Shown here in pieces: positions 1-8,547 of a stretch of 64,000 nucleotides of DNA. The translations under genes and the position numbers were made by a program. Source of the stretch: Brevundimonas sp. (GTDB lineage Bacteria; Pseudomonadota; Alphaproteobacteria; Caulobacterales; Caulobacteraceae). Location: contig NZ_JAQSDK010000013.1 in assembly GCF_029945885.1 (NCBI RefSeq), positions 1 through 64,000 of the forward strand. Reading direction: 5' to 3'. Below the pieces are notes generated by a model. The model did not search any database, was not told where the DNA came from, and saw nothing but the letters and a program-made list of their open reading frames with translations. Numbering within the stretch: the stretch's first letter is position 1; each line of letters opens with the position of its first letter.

Positions 1-688
1 CCGGCGGGACCATGCCCGGATAGACCGAGGGGAAGCCGCCGCCGACATCGACGATGTCTACGAACACACCGGCGCGGCTGATCGAGCGCCCGACCTGGGC
101 CATGGCGGCCTGGTAGGCGCTGGGTCGCATGCATTGCGAGCCGACGTGGAAGCTGACGCCCATCAGACCGTCGGTGACCGCGCGACGCGTGGCCAGCAAC
201 AGGGCCGGGGCCTGGTCCGGCGTGACGCCGAACTTGCCCGACAGCGTATAGGCGGCCCCGTCGGTGGCGACGGCCATGCGCACGATCAGGTTCAGGTCCG
301 TCGCAGCGCCGGTGGCGTCGAGGATCTTCAGCAGCTCATCGTGGCTGTCGAGCGCAAAGGTCCGCACACCCAGTTCGAAATAGGCGCGGGTGATGGCATT
401 GCGGCTCTTGACCGGATGCATGAAGGCCAGACGCGCGTCGGGGCTGACCGAACGCACCAGTTCGATCTCGGCGAGCGAGGCGACGTCGAATGAATTAACG
501 CCTTCCGCAACGAGGGTCTCGATGACCCACAGCGACGGATTCGCCTTCACTGCATAGAAGACGTCGGCTTTCAGATTGTCCTGGAACCAGCGCGCCGCTA
601 CGGAAACCGAACGCGGCCGCACAAGGGCGACTGGACGCTCGGGGGACCGCTCACGGACCAGGTCCAGGGGAAATGGATACGTGCGCAA
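1..688 (-). CDS. type III PLP-dependent decarboxylase (ornithine/lysine/DAP decarboxylase family), C-terminus outside window
   Basis: Decarboxylates ornithine, lysine or a related basic amino acid, probably for polyamine synthesis in the cytosol. The protein reads RTYPFPLDLV near its start, then FYAVKANPS, whose lysine is the Schiff-base PLP lysine of the alanine-racemase-fold decarboxylases; further on come SFHVGSQC and a glycine-rich VGGGFP loop that holds the PLP phosphate. The gene runs off the left edge, so the C-terminal barrel domain and the substrate-specificity loop are not visible and ornithine cannot be told from lysine or diaminopimelate. I chose a TTG start at 688 (Met-Arg-Thr-Tyr-Pro) with AGGGG upstream; the frame stays open for about 45 codons further without an ATG, so the start is uncertain. 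Family is clear, substrate is not. Confidence 0.85.
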   Translation of the reverse strand, partial: MRTYPFPLDLVRERSPERPVALVRPRSVSVAARWFQDNLKADVFYAVKANPSLWVIETLVAEGVNSFDVASLAEIELVRSVSPDARLAFMHPVKSRNAITRAYFELGVRTFALDSHDELLKILDATGAATDLNLIVRMAVATDGAAYTLSGKFGVTPDQAPALLLATRRAVTDGLMGVSFHVGSQCMRPSAYQAAMAQVGRSISRAGVFVDIVDVGGGFPSVYPGMVPP

Positions 689-920
689 TTCACGTAAACC
701 CCTGTAATTGTTAAACCCAGCCGGCGTTAGCAGCGCAAGATCAGACCACGGGGTCCGCCGGAAAGGGCGATGTAAGGTCGTGAGGCCGGAATGTAAAGCG
801 GCGATTTTGTGTTGCCGCCCCGGACTCGGCCCGTCTGCCTGCTGATAGAACTCTCCGCCCACCGGGGCGTTCCCACTGACTGGGGGCGCCGGAAAGCGGG
901 CGGCGGGACAGGGGATCGCG

Positions 921-2156
921 ATGAATCGTTGGCTGTTTATCTGGAGGCGCACGACGCGTGAACTGTGGTTCCGCGCCGGTCTCTATGCGGTGTTCGGTGT
1001 GGTGGCCGCCCTGGCCGCCGTCGTGGCGGCCCCGCTGGTCCCGACCGCAATGGCCGACCGCTTCGGCGGCGAGTCGGTCGAACAGGTCCTGACCATCCTG
1101 GCGTCCAGCCTGCTGGCCGTGGCGACCTTCTCGCTCGGGGCGATGGTGACGGCCTATACGGCCGTGTCCAGTGCGGCCACGCCGCGGGTGGCGTCGCTGG
1201 TCACCGGGGATGAGGCGACGCAGAAGTCATTGGCCACCTTCGTCGGGGCCTTCCTCTACGCCATCGTCGGGGTCACGGCGATCAACGCCCACTACTATGC
1301 GGCAGCCGGTCGGGCGGTGCTGTTTCTGATCAGTCTGGCTGTCGTCGGCCTGGTCGCCTTCCGCCTGCTGGCCTGGATCAACCGGCTGTCCCGTCTGGCC
1401 CGGCTGGGTCATATGATCGAGCTGGTCGAGGATCGCGCCACCCGGGCGCTGGTCGAGGCCGCCGCCCGTCCGAACCTGGGGGGGCGGGCCGGGAGCCTGG
1501 GCCCCGGCGCGCTGGTCGTGACCAGTCCGCGGACCGGCTATGTCCAGAATGTGGACCCGGACCATCTGCAGCGGGCCGCCGGGGCCGCCGACACCCATGT
1601 CGAGGTCATCGCCGTGCCCGGTACCTTCGTGCGGCGAGGCGAGGCCCTGTGCCGTCTGGACCTGACCGCAGCGGATGGGGCGGTGCAGGACAGTTTCTGC
1701 GCCGCCTTCACCCTGGGGCGGTCACGCTCATTCGACCAGGACCCCCGGTTTGCCCTCACCGTGCTGGGGGAGATCGCCGGCAAGGCCCTGTCGCCGGGGG
1801 TCAATGACCCCGGAACCGCCGTCGAAATCGCGACCGCCGGGGTTCGCCTGCTGGATGCCTGGTGCCAGGCGCGGGACGAGGCCCCCGAGGCCCCGGAGGT
1901 GACACACGACCGTCTGCGCGCCGCGCCGCTTCCCGAGGCCGAGATGCTGGACGACGTTTTCGGTCCCCTGATCCGCTACGGGGCCGGCGATCTGCGAGTG
2001 GCTATCGTGCTGCAGCAGGCCCTGGGGTCGCTGGGAGCCGAGCGGGGGCCCCTGGGGCGCGCCGCCGCCCGGTTGGGCAAGGAGGCCCTGAAACGGTCGG
2101 TCGCGGCCATGGCCTCCGCGCCGGATCGGGCGCGGCTCAGGACTATCATTTCCTGA
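921..2156 (+). CDS. DUF2254 family membrane protein
   Basis: A 411-residue protein of the DUF2254 family, function unknown. About four hydrophobic segments lie in the first 150 residues (roughly 18-40, 57-83, 105-122, 129-150), followed by a large soluble C-terminal part. The stretch after TM2, with SSAATPRV, matches the conserved start of the DUF2254 region, and the soluble half holds GYVQNVD and SPGVNDPGTAVE, both typical of the family. It stands alone, with a 233-bp gap on its left side towards the divergent decarboxylase gene and phnC about 110 bp to the right. The ATG at 921 follows AGGGGAT, a fair ribosome site. Family assignment is secure; a transport or channel role would be a guess. 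Confidence 0.85.
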   Translation: MNRWLFIWRRTTRELWFRAGLYAVFGVVAALAAVVAAPLVPTAMADRFGGESVEQVLTILASSLLAVATFSLGAMVTAYTAVSSAATPRVASLVTGDEATQKSLATFVGAFLYAIVGVTAINAHYYAAAGRAVLFLISLAVVGLVAFRLLAWINRLSRLARLGHMIELVEDRATRALVEAAARPNLGGRAGSLGPGALVVTSPRTGYVQNVDPDHLQRAAGAADTHVEVIAVPGTFVRRGEALCRLDLTAADGAVQDSFCAAFTLGRSRSFDQDPRFALTVLGEIAGKALSPGVNDPGTAVEIATAGVRLLDAWCQARDEAPEAPEVTHDRLRAAPLPEAEMLDDVFGPLIRYGAGDLRVAIVLQQALGSLGAERGPLGRAAARLGKEALKRSVAAMASAPDRARLRTIIS

Positions 2157-2265
2157 CTTCGATGCGTCACACTGGACGAAATCGACGGCGGCGTGTCATT
2201 AAGACTTGCCGAAGCGCGTTCCGCGCGTCATGCGGCCCAGCCCTGCAACCGCCGTCAGCGAGTCC

Positions 2266-3063
2266 ATGAGCTCATCCGCCGCCGCCGTCGCTTCCGTGCG
2301 CGATGTGTCAAAGACCTTCGGTTCTCGCAAGGCGCTCGACGGCGTGTCCGTTGAGGTCGCCGCCGGGGAAATGGTCGCCCTGATCGGTCCTTCAGGATCG
2401 GGCAAGTCGACGCTGCTGCGGTCGATCACCGGCCTTCAGAGCATCGATCCCGGCAAGGGCACGATCGAGGTGTTCGGCGAGACGGTCCAGAAGAACGGCC
2501 GCATCACCGGTCGCGTCCGCGCCGCGCGCGGCAAGCTGGGCATGATCTTCCAGCAGTTCAACCTGGTCGGCCGACTGTCCCTGTTCTCCAACGTCATGCT
2601 CGGTGCCCTTGGCCGGCTGCCGGTCTGGCGCGGCCTGTTCGGCCTGTGGCCGGCGCACGACAAGGACCGGGCCATGGCGGCCCTGCACCGCGTCGGGGTT
2701 TCCGACTATGCCGGACAGCGGGCCAATACCCTGTCGGGTGGCCAGCAGCAGCGCGGGGCCATCGCCCGGGCGATCGTCCAGGGGGCCCAGGCCATCCTCG
2801 CCGATGAGCCGGTCGCCTCCCTCGATCCGGTTTCCGCCCGCAAGGTCATGGAACTGCTGGTCGAGCTGAACAAGCGTGACGGGATGGGCGTGATCGTCAC
2901 CCTGCACCAGGTCGACTATGCCATCCGCTATTGCGATCGGGTCATCGCCCTTCAGGCGGGCAAGATTGTCTACGATGGCCCGACGACCGGCCTCGACACC
3001 AACCGTCTTATCGACATCTACGGTCCCGAGTTCGAGGACGCGTTCTGGGAAGCCAAGGCATGA
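2266..3063 (+). CDS. phnC: phosphonate-type ABC transporter, ATP-binding protein PhnC
   Basis: Cytoplasmic ATPase that powers uptake of phosphonate, phosphite or phosphate through PhnE. Walker A GPSGSGKST is at residues 41-49, the Q loop FQQFNL near 95-100, the signature LSGGQQQR at about 157-164 and Walker B AILADEP at 177-182; the insertion between Q loop and signature and the total of 265 residues fit PhnC. I took ATG 2266, because the product then starts just before the first strand of the ABC domain; an ATG at 2230 and a TTG at 2206 are also in frame. The stop overlaps the phnD start (ATGA), so the two are translationally coupled. A half-site similar to a PHO box (GTGTCAT) lies at 2193-2199. 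Confidence 0.93.
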   Translation: MSSSAAAVASVRDVSKTFGSRKALDGVSVEVAAGEMVALIGPSGSGKSTLLRSITGLQSIDPGKGTIEVFGETVQKNGRITGRVRAARGKLGMIFQQFNLVGRLSLFSNVMLGALGRLPVWRGLFGLWPAHDKDRAMAALHRVGVSDYAGQRANTLSGGQQQRGAIARAIVQGAQAILADEPVASLDPVSARKVMELLVELNKRDGMGVIVTLHQVDYAIRYCDRVIALQAGKIVYDGPTTGLDTNRLIDIYGPEFEDAFWEAKA

Positions 3064-4064
3064 CCCGCACCCTGTTCACCCGCCGTCTGGCCGCTGTCGC
3101 CGGTGTCGCTGTCCTTGCCCTGGGTCTCGGCTCATGCGGCAAGGGTGAGGACACGGCGGGCGGTACGCCGACGGAAATCACCTTCTCGATCCTGTCGGCC
3201 GAGGGCCAGGCTTCGTCGGGGCCGCTGTGGCAGCCGCTGCTCGACGATATGTCCAAGGCCATCGGCGTGCCGGTGAAGCCCTTCTTCGCCGGGAACTACA
3301 ATGTGCTGATCGAGGCGATGCGCTTCAACCAGACCCAGGTGGCCTGGTTTTCGGCCAAACCGGCCCTGGAAGCGGTCGACCGGGCCCAGGGCGAGGTCAT
3401 CGCCCGTATCGTTGATCCGGAAGGTCGTGACAGCTACCGCTCGACCCTGATCGTCAAAAAGGGCTCTGGCATTACGCTGGACAAGGTTCTGGCCTGCGGC
3501 AAGGTCTATGATTTCGGCATCGGTGACGCCCAGTCGACCTCGGGCACGCTTGCGCCGATGACCTTCCTGTTCAATCCGCGCGGCATCGCGCCCGGCCAGT
3601 GCTTCAAGACCATGCGGTCGGCCAGCCACCAGGCCAACGCCTTTGCCGTCGCCACCGGCGTCGTCGACGTCGCGACCTCGAACACGGTCAACACCGTCTT
3701 CATGATGCGGGAAAATCCGCATCTGGCCAGCCAGTTGGAAGACATCTGGACCTCGCCCCCGATCCCGGAGTCCGGGATCGTGATCCGCGAGGATCTGGAC
3801 CCTGTACTGAAGGAGAAGATCCGCAGCTTCTTCCTGACCTATGGCCAGGGTGACGGTGCCGAGGCCGAGCGCCAGCGCCAGGTTCTTGCCAGCCTGAACT
3901 ATTCGATGTTCCGCGCGGCCGACGACGGCTACCTCGACCCCGTCCGGGAAATGGTCGCCGACCAGCAGCTGTCCGAGGCCCGCGCCAAGGGCGACCAGGC
4001 GGCCGTGGCCGCCGCCGAGCGCGCCCTGGCCGCCCTGCGCGCCAAGCGTGAGGTCCAGCCTTGA
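3060..4064 (+). CDS. phnD: phosphate/phosphite/phosphonate ABC transporter substrate-binding protein PhnD
   Basis: Periplasmic binding component of the PhnCDE importer, 334 residues. The N-terminus (Thr-Arg-Thr, a run of Ala/Val/Leu, then LGSC) is a lipoprotein signal with the lipid-modified cysteine near residue 24. The binding-protein fold is recognisable from FAGNYNVLIEAMRFNQTQVAW and the Ser-Thr-Ser-Gly-Thr ligand loop that follows GIGDAQ, as in PhnD. The ATG at 3060 overlaps the phnC stop; the stop overlaps the TTG start of phnE, so phnC, phnD and phnE are one translational unit. The C-terminus ends in a helical, Ala/Lys-rich tail. Whether the real ligand is phosphonate, phosphite or phosphate cannot be read from sequence. 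Confidence 0.9.
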   Translation: MTRTLFTRRLAAVAGVAVLALGLGSCGKGEDTAGGTPTEITFSILSAEGQASSGPLWQPLLDDMSKAIGVPVKPFFAGNYNVLIEAMRFNQTQVAWFSAKPALEAVDRAQGEVIARIVDPEGRDSYRSTLIVKKGSGITLDKVLACGKVYDFGIGDAQSTSGTLAPMTFLFNPRGIAPGQCFKTMRSASHQANAFAVATGVVDVATSNTVNTVFMMRENPHLASQLEDIWTSPPIPESGIVIREDLDPVLKEKIRSFFLTYGQGDGAEAERQRQVLASLNYSMFRAADDGYLDPVREMVADQQLSEARAKGDQAAVAAAERALAALRAKREVQP

Positions 4065-4906
4065 GCGAGACACCGAAAACGGCCCTCGCGTCCGGAGCCC
4101 TGCCGACCGTGGTGGCGGGCGGAATTCCGCGGCCGCCGGCCAAGTCGCTGTCGGCCTGGCTGCTGGACCTGCTGCTGTGGGGCGGTATCGCCGTCGTGCT
4201 GATGATCAGTTTCGACAAGGTCGATATGGTCAATCTGCCGAAATTGATCACCAACCAGGAAAGCATCCGCACCTACGGCCGGGAGCTGTTGCGGCCTGAC
4301 TTCACCAATTGGCGGCATCTGGTCGGCCTGATGTGGCTGACCGTGCAGATCGCCCTGTGGGGCACGTTCATCGCCGTGTTTATCGCCGTCCCCCTGGGGC
4401 TGGCCGCGGCACGCAACATCGCCCCGGCCTGGGTCGTCTGGCCGGTCCGGCGCGTGATGGACCTGTTGCGCTCCATCCCCGACCTGGTCATCGCCACCCT
4501 GTTCATCGTCGCCGTCGGCCTCGGTCCGCTTGCGGGTGTGCTGGCCCTGGCGCTCAATACGGGCGGTGTGCTGGCCAAGCTGTTTTCGGAGGCCGTGGAG
4601 TCGATCGACAAGGGTCCGGTCGAGGGCGTGCGCGCCACCGGGGCCACCCCGCTGCTCGAAATCGTCTGGGGGGTAATTCCCCAGGTCGCGCCGCTGTGGA
4701 CCTCGTTTGCCCTCTACCGGTTCGAATCCAACAGCCGCGCGGCGACGGTTCTGGGCCTGATCGGGGCCGGGGGTATCGGCCAGCTGCTGTTCGAGGACAT
4801 CCAGGGCTTCAACTATAATGAGGTCTCGGCGATCGCGATCGTGATCGTCGTGGCGGTGACCCTGATCGACACCCTGTCGCAGATCATGCGCAAACGCTTG
4901 CTCTGA
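4061..4906 (+). CDS. phnE: phosphonate-type ABC transporter permease PhnE
   Basis: Inner-membrane permease of the PhnCDE system, 281 residues, with hydrophobic segments at about 28-47, 96-120, 141-175, 205-225 and 245-270. The EAA loop that docks on PhnC is seen as EAVESIDKGPVEGVRATGAT followed by a conserved Gly, in the usual place between the later membrane segments. It starts at TTG 4061, whose last two bases begin the phnD stop (TTGA), a coupling also used elsewhere in this window. A 78-bp gap with PHO-box-like sequence separates it from the PstS-like gene, which may be transcribed separately or together. Confidence 0.92.
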   Translation: MSETPKTALASGALPTVVAGGIPRPPAKSLSAWLLDLLLWGGIAVVLMISFDKVDMVNLPKLITNQESIRTYGRELLRPDFTNWRHLVGLMWLTVQIALWGTFIAVFIAVPLGLAAARNIAPAWVVWPVRRVMDLLRSIPDLVIATLFIVAVGLGPLAGVLALALNTGGVLAKLFSEAVESIDKGPVEGVRATGATPLLEIVWGVIPQVAPLWTSFALYRFESNSRAATVLGLIGAGGIGQLLFEDIQGFNYNEVSAIAIVIVVAVTLIDTLSQIMRKRLL

Positions 4907-4946
4907 CTGTCACAAAGGCGCGCGCTGACCGTCATATATGTCTGAT
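4907..4946 (+). promoter_or_regulatory. possible PHO-box-like sequence ahead of the pstS-like gene
   Basis: The stretch after phnE carries CTGTCAC at 4907-4913 and CCGTCAT at 4929-4935 followed by ATATGTCTGAT. Each resembles the 7-base PhoB half-site CTGTCAT, but their spacing (22 bases between starts) is two helical turns, not the usual 11. It lies directly upstream of a phosphate-binding lipoprotein, where a PhoB site is expected. Similarity to the consensus is seen; binding is inferred. Confidence 0.35.
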
Positions 4947-4984
4947 CTAAGCGGGTCAGAAACGCCGTGTTCGGAGAATAGATC

Positions 4985-6046
4985 ATGACTTCCAAACTTC
5001 TTGCGGCCGTCTCGGCTGTCGCCCTGTTGGCCGTTGCCGGCTGTGGCAATGGTGGCGGTGGCGGCGACGGAGCCCGCGCCGGTATCTGGGCCGCCGGCTC
5101 ATCGACCGTCTTCCCGTTCGCCACCCGCGTGGCCGAGAATTTCGCCCGGGCCTCGGGCGGGGCCGCTCCCCGTGTCGAGTCGCTGGGCACCGGCGGCGGC
5201 ATCCAGGCCTTCTGTCAGGGCGTCGGCCCCAGCACGCCGGATATCGCCAATGCCTCGCGGCCGATGAAGGCCTCGGAATATGCGATGTGCCAGCAGAACG
5301 GTGTCACCGACATCGTCGAGCTGAAGATCGGCTTCGACGGCATCGTCATCGCCACCGCGCGCGACGGCAATGGCTTCAACTTCCAGCTCAAGGACCTGTA
5401 CCAGGGCCTGGCCAAGGAAGTGCCCGGCGGTGACGGCTTCGTCGCCAACCCGGCCACGACCTGGAATATGGTCAACTCCAGCCTGCCCAACCAGCGCATC
5501 CAGGTCTATGGCCCGCCGCCGACCTCGGGCACGCGCGACGCCTTCCTGGAGCTGGGCATGGCCCCCGGCGCGGCCTTGATCCCGGCGCTCGCCGCGGTCA
5601 AGACCGCCGACAAGGACCGGTTCGAGACCCTGGCCCATACGCTGCGCGAGGACGGTGCCTGGATCGACGCCGGCGAGAACGACAATGCGATCGTCCAGAC
5701 CCTGTCGCGCACCCCGGGTTCGCTGGGTGTGTTCGGCTTCTCCTTCCTGGAGCAGAACATGGACACGGTGAAGGCCGAGACCATCGACGGCATCGCCCCG
5801 AGCGCCGAGACCATCGCCGACGGCACCTATCCGCTGGCCCGCAGCCTCTACATCTACGTCAAGAAGGCCCATATCGGCGTGACCCCGGGCCTGCAGCAGT
5901 TCGTGCAGGAATTCATGTCCGAGGCGGCCGCCGGCCGTGGCGGCTATCTGCAGGACCGTGGCCTTGTGCCTCTGCCGGTCGAGCAACTGGTCGCACAACG
6001 GGCCGCCGCGACGGCCATGACGCCGATGACGGCACCGGCGAAATAG
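4985..6046 (+). CDS. PstS-family phosphate-binding lipoprotein
   Basis: Periplasmic phosphate-binding protein of the PstS family, 353 residues. The signal ends in LLAVAGC, a clear lipobox with Cys about residue 20, followed by a flexible Gly-rich linker. AAGSSTVFPF is the conserved PstS phosphate loop, and SLGTGGG plus PPPTSGTRD are the other two ligand loops of this fold. It follows phnCDE and there is no pstC, pstA or pstB in the window, so it may feed the PhnCDE permease or a Pst permease elsewhere. The ATG at 4985 has GGAG at 4973-4976. The C-terminus ends in an Ala/Thr/Met-rich tail beyond the domain. Family secure; partner permease unknown. Confidence 0.88.
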   Translation: MTSKLLAAVSAVALLAVAGCGNGGGGGDGARAGIWAAGSSTVFPFATRVAENFARASGGAAPRVESLGTGGGIQAFCQGVGPSTPDIANASRPMKASEYAMCQQNGVTDIVELKIGFDGIVIATARDGNGFNFQLKDLYQGLAKEVPGGDGFVANPATTWNMVNSSLPNQRIQVYGPPPTSGTRDAFLELGMAPGAALIPALAAVKTADKDRFETLAHTLREDGAWIDAGENDNAIVQTLSRTPGSLGVFGFSFLEQNMDTVKAETIDGIAPSAETIADGTYPLARSLYIYVKKAHIGVTPGLQQFVQEFMSEAAAGRGGYLQDRGLVPLPVEQLVAQRAAATAMTPMTAPAK

Positions 6047-6110
6047 CGCCGCACGGGTTGGCTCTCCGTGGCCTTGCGGGCATGATCTCCGCCGTACCCA
6101 AGGTGGAATC

Positions 6111-6449
6111 ATGCTCGCAGTCACCCTGTTCATCCTGAGTCTCGGCCAGACCTCCCCGGAGGCGGAGGCGGCGGCGCGGTCCGCGCCGCGCTGGAGCGTG
6201 CGGCCCCGGGTCGAGCCCTCGTCCAGGCTCGTCCGCAGCGGCCTCGAGACCGCGTCGGCCACCATCCGCTGCCGGGCCCTTCCGGACGGTCGCGTCGAGG
6301 ACTGCCGGATCACCGCCGAGGCACCGTCGGGCTCGGGTCTCGGCCGGCAATTGATCGAGGCCGCGCGGGAGGCGCGCATCGATCCGGACAGCCTGGAGCC
6401 GGGGGACGGCGCCTGGGTGTCGTTCTCCGCCCGCTTCCTGCTGGACTAG
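6111..6449 (+). CDS. small protein with TonB C-terminal-like domain
   Basis: A 112-residue exported-looking protein. A short hydrophobic start (residues 1-12) leads into a region with ATIRCRALPDGRVEDCRIT and a following helix GLGRQLIEAAREARI, the arrangement of the TonB C-terminal domain seen in many small Caulobacterales proteins of unknown role. It lacks the long Pro-rich linker and the firm membrane anchor of a real TonB, so energy transduction is doubtful. AGGTGGA sits just before ATG 6111. Its stop codon overlaps the stop codon of the opposing glycosyltransferase gene by three bases (shared CTAG). Confidence 0.65.
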   Translation: MLAVTLFILSLGQTSPEAEAAARSAPRWSVRPRVEPSSRLVRSGLETASATIRCRALPDGRVEDCRITAEAPSGSGLGRQLIEAAREARIDPDSLEPGDGAWVSFSARFLLD

Positions 6450-7531
6450 GCCGCGACCTTGCGGCGGAGTCGGGCGATCCGCCTCAGGCGCCGCCAGAAG
6501 CGGCCGCGCTCGGGCTCCGGGTAGGGCTGCAGATTCTCGACGAACTGTTCGGCCGAGGCGCGCCAGCTGAATTTCTCGGCATAGGCCCGCACCGCGGCGC
6601 GATCACATTTCAGGGCTTCAAGGCAGGCGGTCCGCAGGTCGGCGTCGATCGCGCCGGCTCCGGACCCGGGAATGATGTCGATCGGGCCATGGGCCGGATA
6701 GGCGGCGACCGGGGTCCCGGTCGCCATGGCCTCGAGGATCACCAGGCCGAAGGTGTCGGTCCAGCTGGGGAAGACGAAGACGTCGGCGTCGCGGAAGCAG
6801 CGCGCGAGTTCCTCGCCGAACCGTGCCCCGAGGAATTTGGCCTCCGGATAGCGGGCGGCCAGATCGGCCCGGGCCGGCCCGTCGCCGACGACGATCTTGG
6901 TGCCGGGCAGGTCAGTCTCGAGGAAGGCCTCGATATTCTTCTCGACGGCCACCCGGCCGACATTGAGGAAGAAGGGGCGGGGCCAGTCCTTGCCGCCCAT
7001 CTCGTCATAGATGCGCGGCAGGTCCGGATTGAACTGTTCGGTGTCGACGCCCCGTGACCAGGGCGAGACGTTCCGGAAGCCGTGTTCGACCAGCTCGTCG
7101 CGCAGGGTCGGGGTTGCCACCATCAGCCGTCCGGACGGCTTGTGGAACCATTTCATATAGGCGTAGCCGACCTGGACCGGGATCGGGAACCGGGCCGAGA
7201 CATATTCCGGGAATTTGGTGTGATAGCTGGTGGTGAACGGCAGCTTCCACTCCACGCAGATGCGCCGCGTGGCGATGCCGATGGGGCCCTCGGTGGCGAT
7301 GTGGACGGCCTCGGGCTCGAAGGCGCGCAGGCGCTCGCGAATCTCTTCTTCGGCACCGAGCGCCAGCCGGATTTCCGGATAGGTCGGGCAGGGAATGGTC
7401 TTGAACTGGTCAGGGCGAATGACCTCGACCTCATGACCCATGGCGCGGCACTCGGCCACGGTCCGGGTCAGGGTGCGGACGACGCCATTGACCTGGGGTT
7501 CCCAGGCGTCGGTTGCCAGAACAATGCGCAT
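6446..7531 (-). CDS. glycosyltransferase family 4 (GT-B fold)
   Basis: Transfers a sugar from a nucleotide donor, probably onto a lipid or envelope glycan at the cytosolic face of the membrane. The start RIVLATDAWEPQVNGVVRTL is the N-terminal signature of GT4 enzymes near MgtA and SqdX-type lipid glycosyltransferases; GVDTEQF marks the middle, LNVGRVAVEKNIEAFL opens the donor domain, and FGLVILEAMATGTPV contains the second glutamate of the EX7E motif (the first position is Asp here). I chose ATG 7531 since the conserved part starts at once; ATGs at 7558 and 7555 are in frame. About 361 residues. The sugar and acceptor cannot be told. Confidence 0.85.
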   Translation of the reverse strand: MRIVLATDAWEPQVNGVVRTLTRTVAECRAMGHEVEVIRPDQFKTIPCPTYPEIRLALGAEEEIRERLRAFEPEAVHIATEGPIGIATRRICVEWKLPFTTSYHTKFPEYVSARFPIPVQVGYAYMKWFHKPSGRLMVATPTLRDELVEHGFRNVSPWSRGVDTEQFNPDLPRIYDEMGGKDWPRPFFLNVGRVAVEKNIEAFLETDLPGTKIVVGDGPARADLAARYPEAKFLGARFGEELARCFRDADVFVFPSWTDTFGLVILEAMATGTPVAAYPAHGPIDIIPGSGAGAIDADLRTACLEALKCDRAAVRAYAEKFSWRASAEQFVENLQPYPEPERGRFWRRLRRIARLRRKVAA

Positions 7532-7623
7532 GGACGGACGGAGAGCTTTCACCATCATCGAGAAGCCAAGCCTTAGCCGCTCCTGATGACGAAGGCGAGA
7601 CTTCAGAACCGGGATCGCGTCGA

Positions 7624-8547
7624 TCAGGTCCGGCGCGGGAAGCCGCCGGCCCGGCTGAGCGCCGACGGCGCGGGCCTGCCGAGCCTGTCGCCCATCCAGC
7701 GGGCGGTCGTGATCAGGGCGTCCAGATCATAGCCGGTGGTGAATCCGGCCCGCTCCAGCATGTAGACGAGGTCTTCCGTGGCGATATTGCCGGTCGCCCC
7801 CGGCGCGAACGGGCAGCCGCCGATGCCGCCGGCCGAGGCGTCGAGCACATCGACGCCAGCCTCGACCCCGGCATAGGCATTGGCCAGGCCGGTGTTGCGG
7901 GTGTCATGGAAATGCAGTCGCAGCCGGGCCTCCGGTGCCGCCTTGCGGGCAGCCTCGACCACCCGGGTGACGGCCCAGGGATCGCCGGCCCCGATGGTGT
8001 CGGCCAGGGCGATTTCGCCGACCCCGAGGGCGGCGATCCGACCGACCAGGCTGGTGACCTGATCGACGGAAACCTCGCCGTCGAACGGGCAGCCCCAGAC
8101 GCAGGAAATCGTCGCGGACAGGGCGGGGGCAGCGGCGGCCCGACCGGCCGCATTGTGGCGTCGACCGATGATCTCGCCGAGCATGGTCACCTGGTCGTCC
8201 ACTGACAGGCCCTGGTTCTTCAGGCCGAATCCGTCGGTCGCGGACAGGGAGACATTGACCTCGTCCACGCGGGTTTCCAGCGCCCGGTCATAGCCGCGCC
8301 CGTTCAGCACCAGGCCGATGCGGCTATGGCCCGGGTTGGGCGTGAGCAGGGTCATGACCGCTTCGGCCCCCGCCATCTGCGGCACATATTTCGGATGAAC
8401 GAAGGAGACGGCCTCGATCCGCCGGGCCCCGGCGGCTTCAAGTCTCTGCACGAACTCAGCCCGCACGGCAGGCTCGAATACGGTGGGCTCATTCTGCAGG
8501 CCGTCGCGGGGCCCGACCTCGACGATGGTGATATGGCGACGGCTCAA
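7624..8547 (-). CDS. hydroxymethylglutaryl-CoA lyase
   Basis: Cleaves HMG-CoA (or a close 3-hydroxyacyl-CoA) to acetyl-CoA and acetoacetate in leucine breakdown. VEVGPRDGLQNE near residue 10 is the conserved first strand with the catalytic Arg-Asp pair; LHFHDTRNTGLAN supplies the metal-binding HxH; and GGIGGCPFAPGATGN contains the catalytic cysteine of the HMGL signature. Length 307 is normal. It starts with TTG at 8547, whose TTGA overlaps the stop of the GT39 gene upstream, so both are probably co-transcribed although their functions differ. No other leucine-catabolism genes lie nearby. Confidence 0.93.
   Translation of the reverse strand: MSRRHITIVEVGPRDGLQNEPTVFEPAVRAEFVQRLEAAGARRIEAVSFVHPKYVPQMAGAEAVMTLLTPNPGHSRIGLVLNGRGYDRALETRVDEVNVSLSATDGFGLKNQGLSVDDQVTMLGEIIGRRHNAAGRAAAAPALSATISCVWGCPFDGEVSVDQVTSLVGRIAALGVGEIALADTIGAGDPWAVTRVVEAARKAAPEARLRLHFHDTRNTGLANAYAGVEAGVDVLDASAGGIGGCPFAPGATGNIATEDLVYMLERAGFTTGYDLDALITTARWMGDRLGRPAPSALSRAGGFPRRT

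Noticed and set aside
689..920. Gap between the decarboxylase and the DUF2254 gene
   Set aside because: I looked for a riboswitch, small RNA or peptide and saw no convincing structure or frame.
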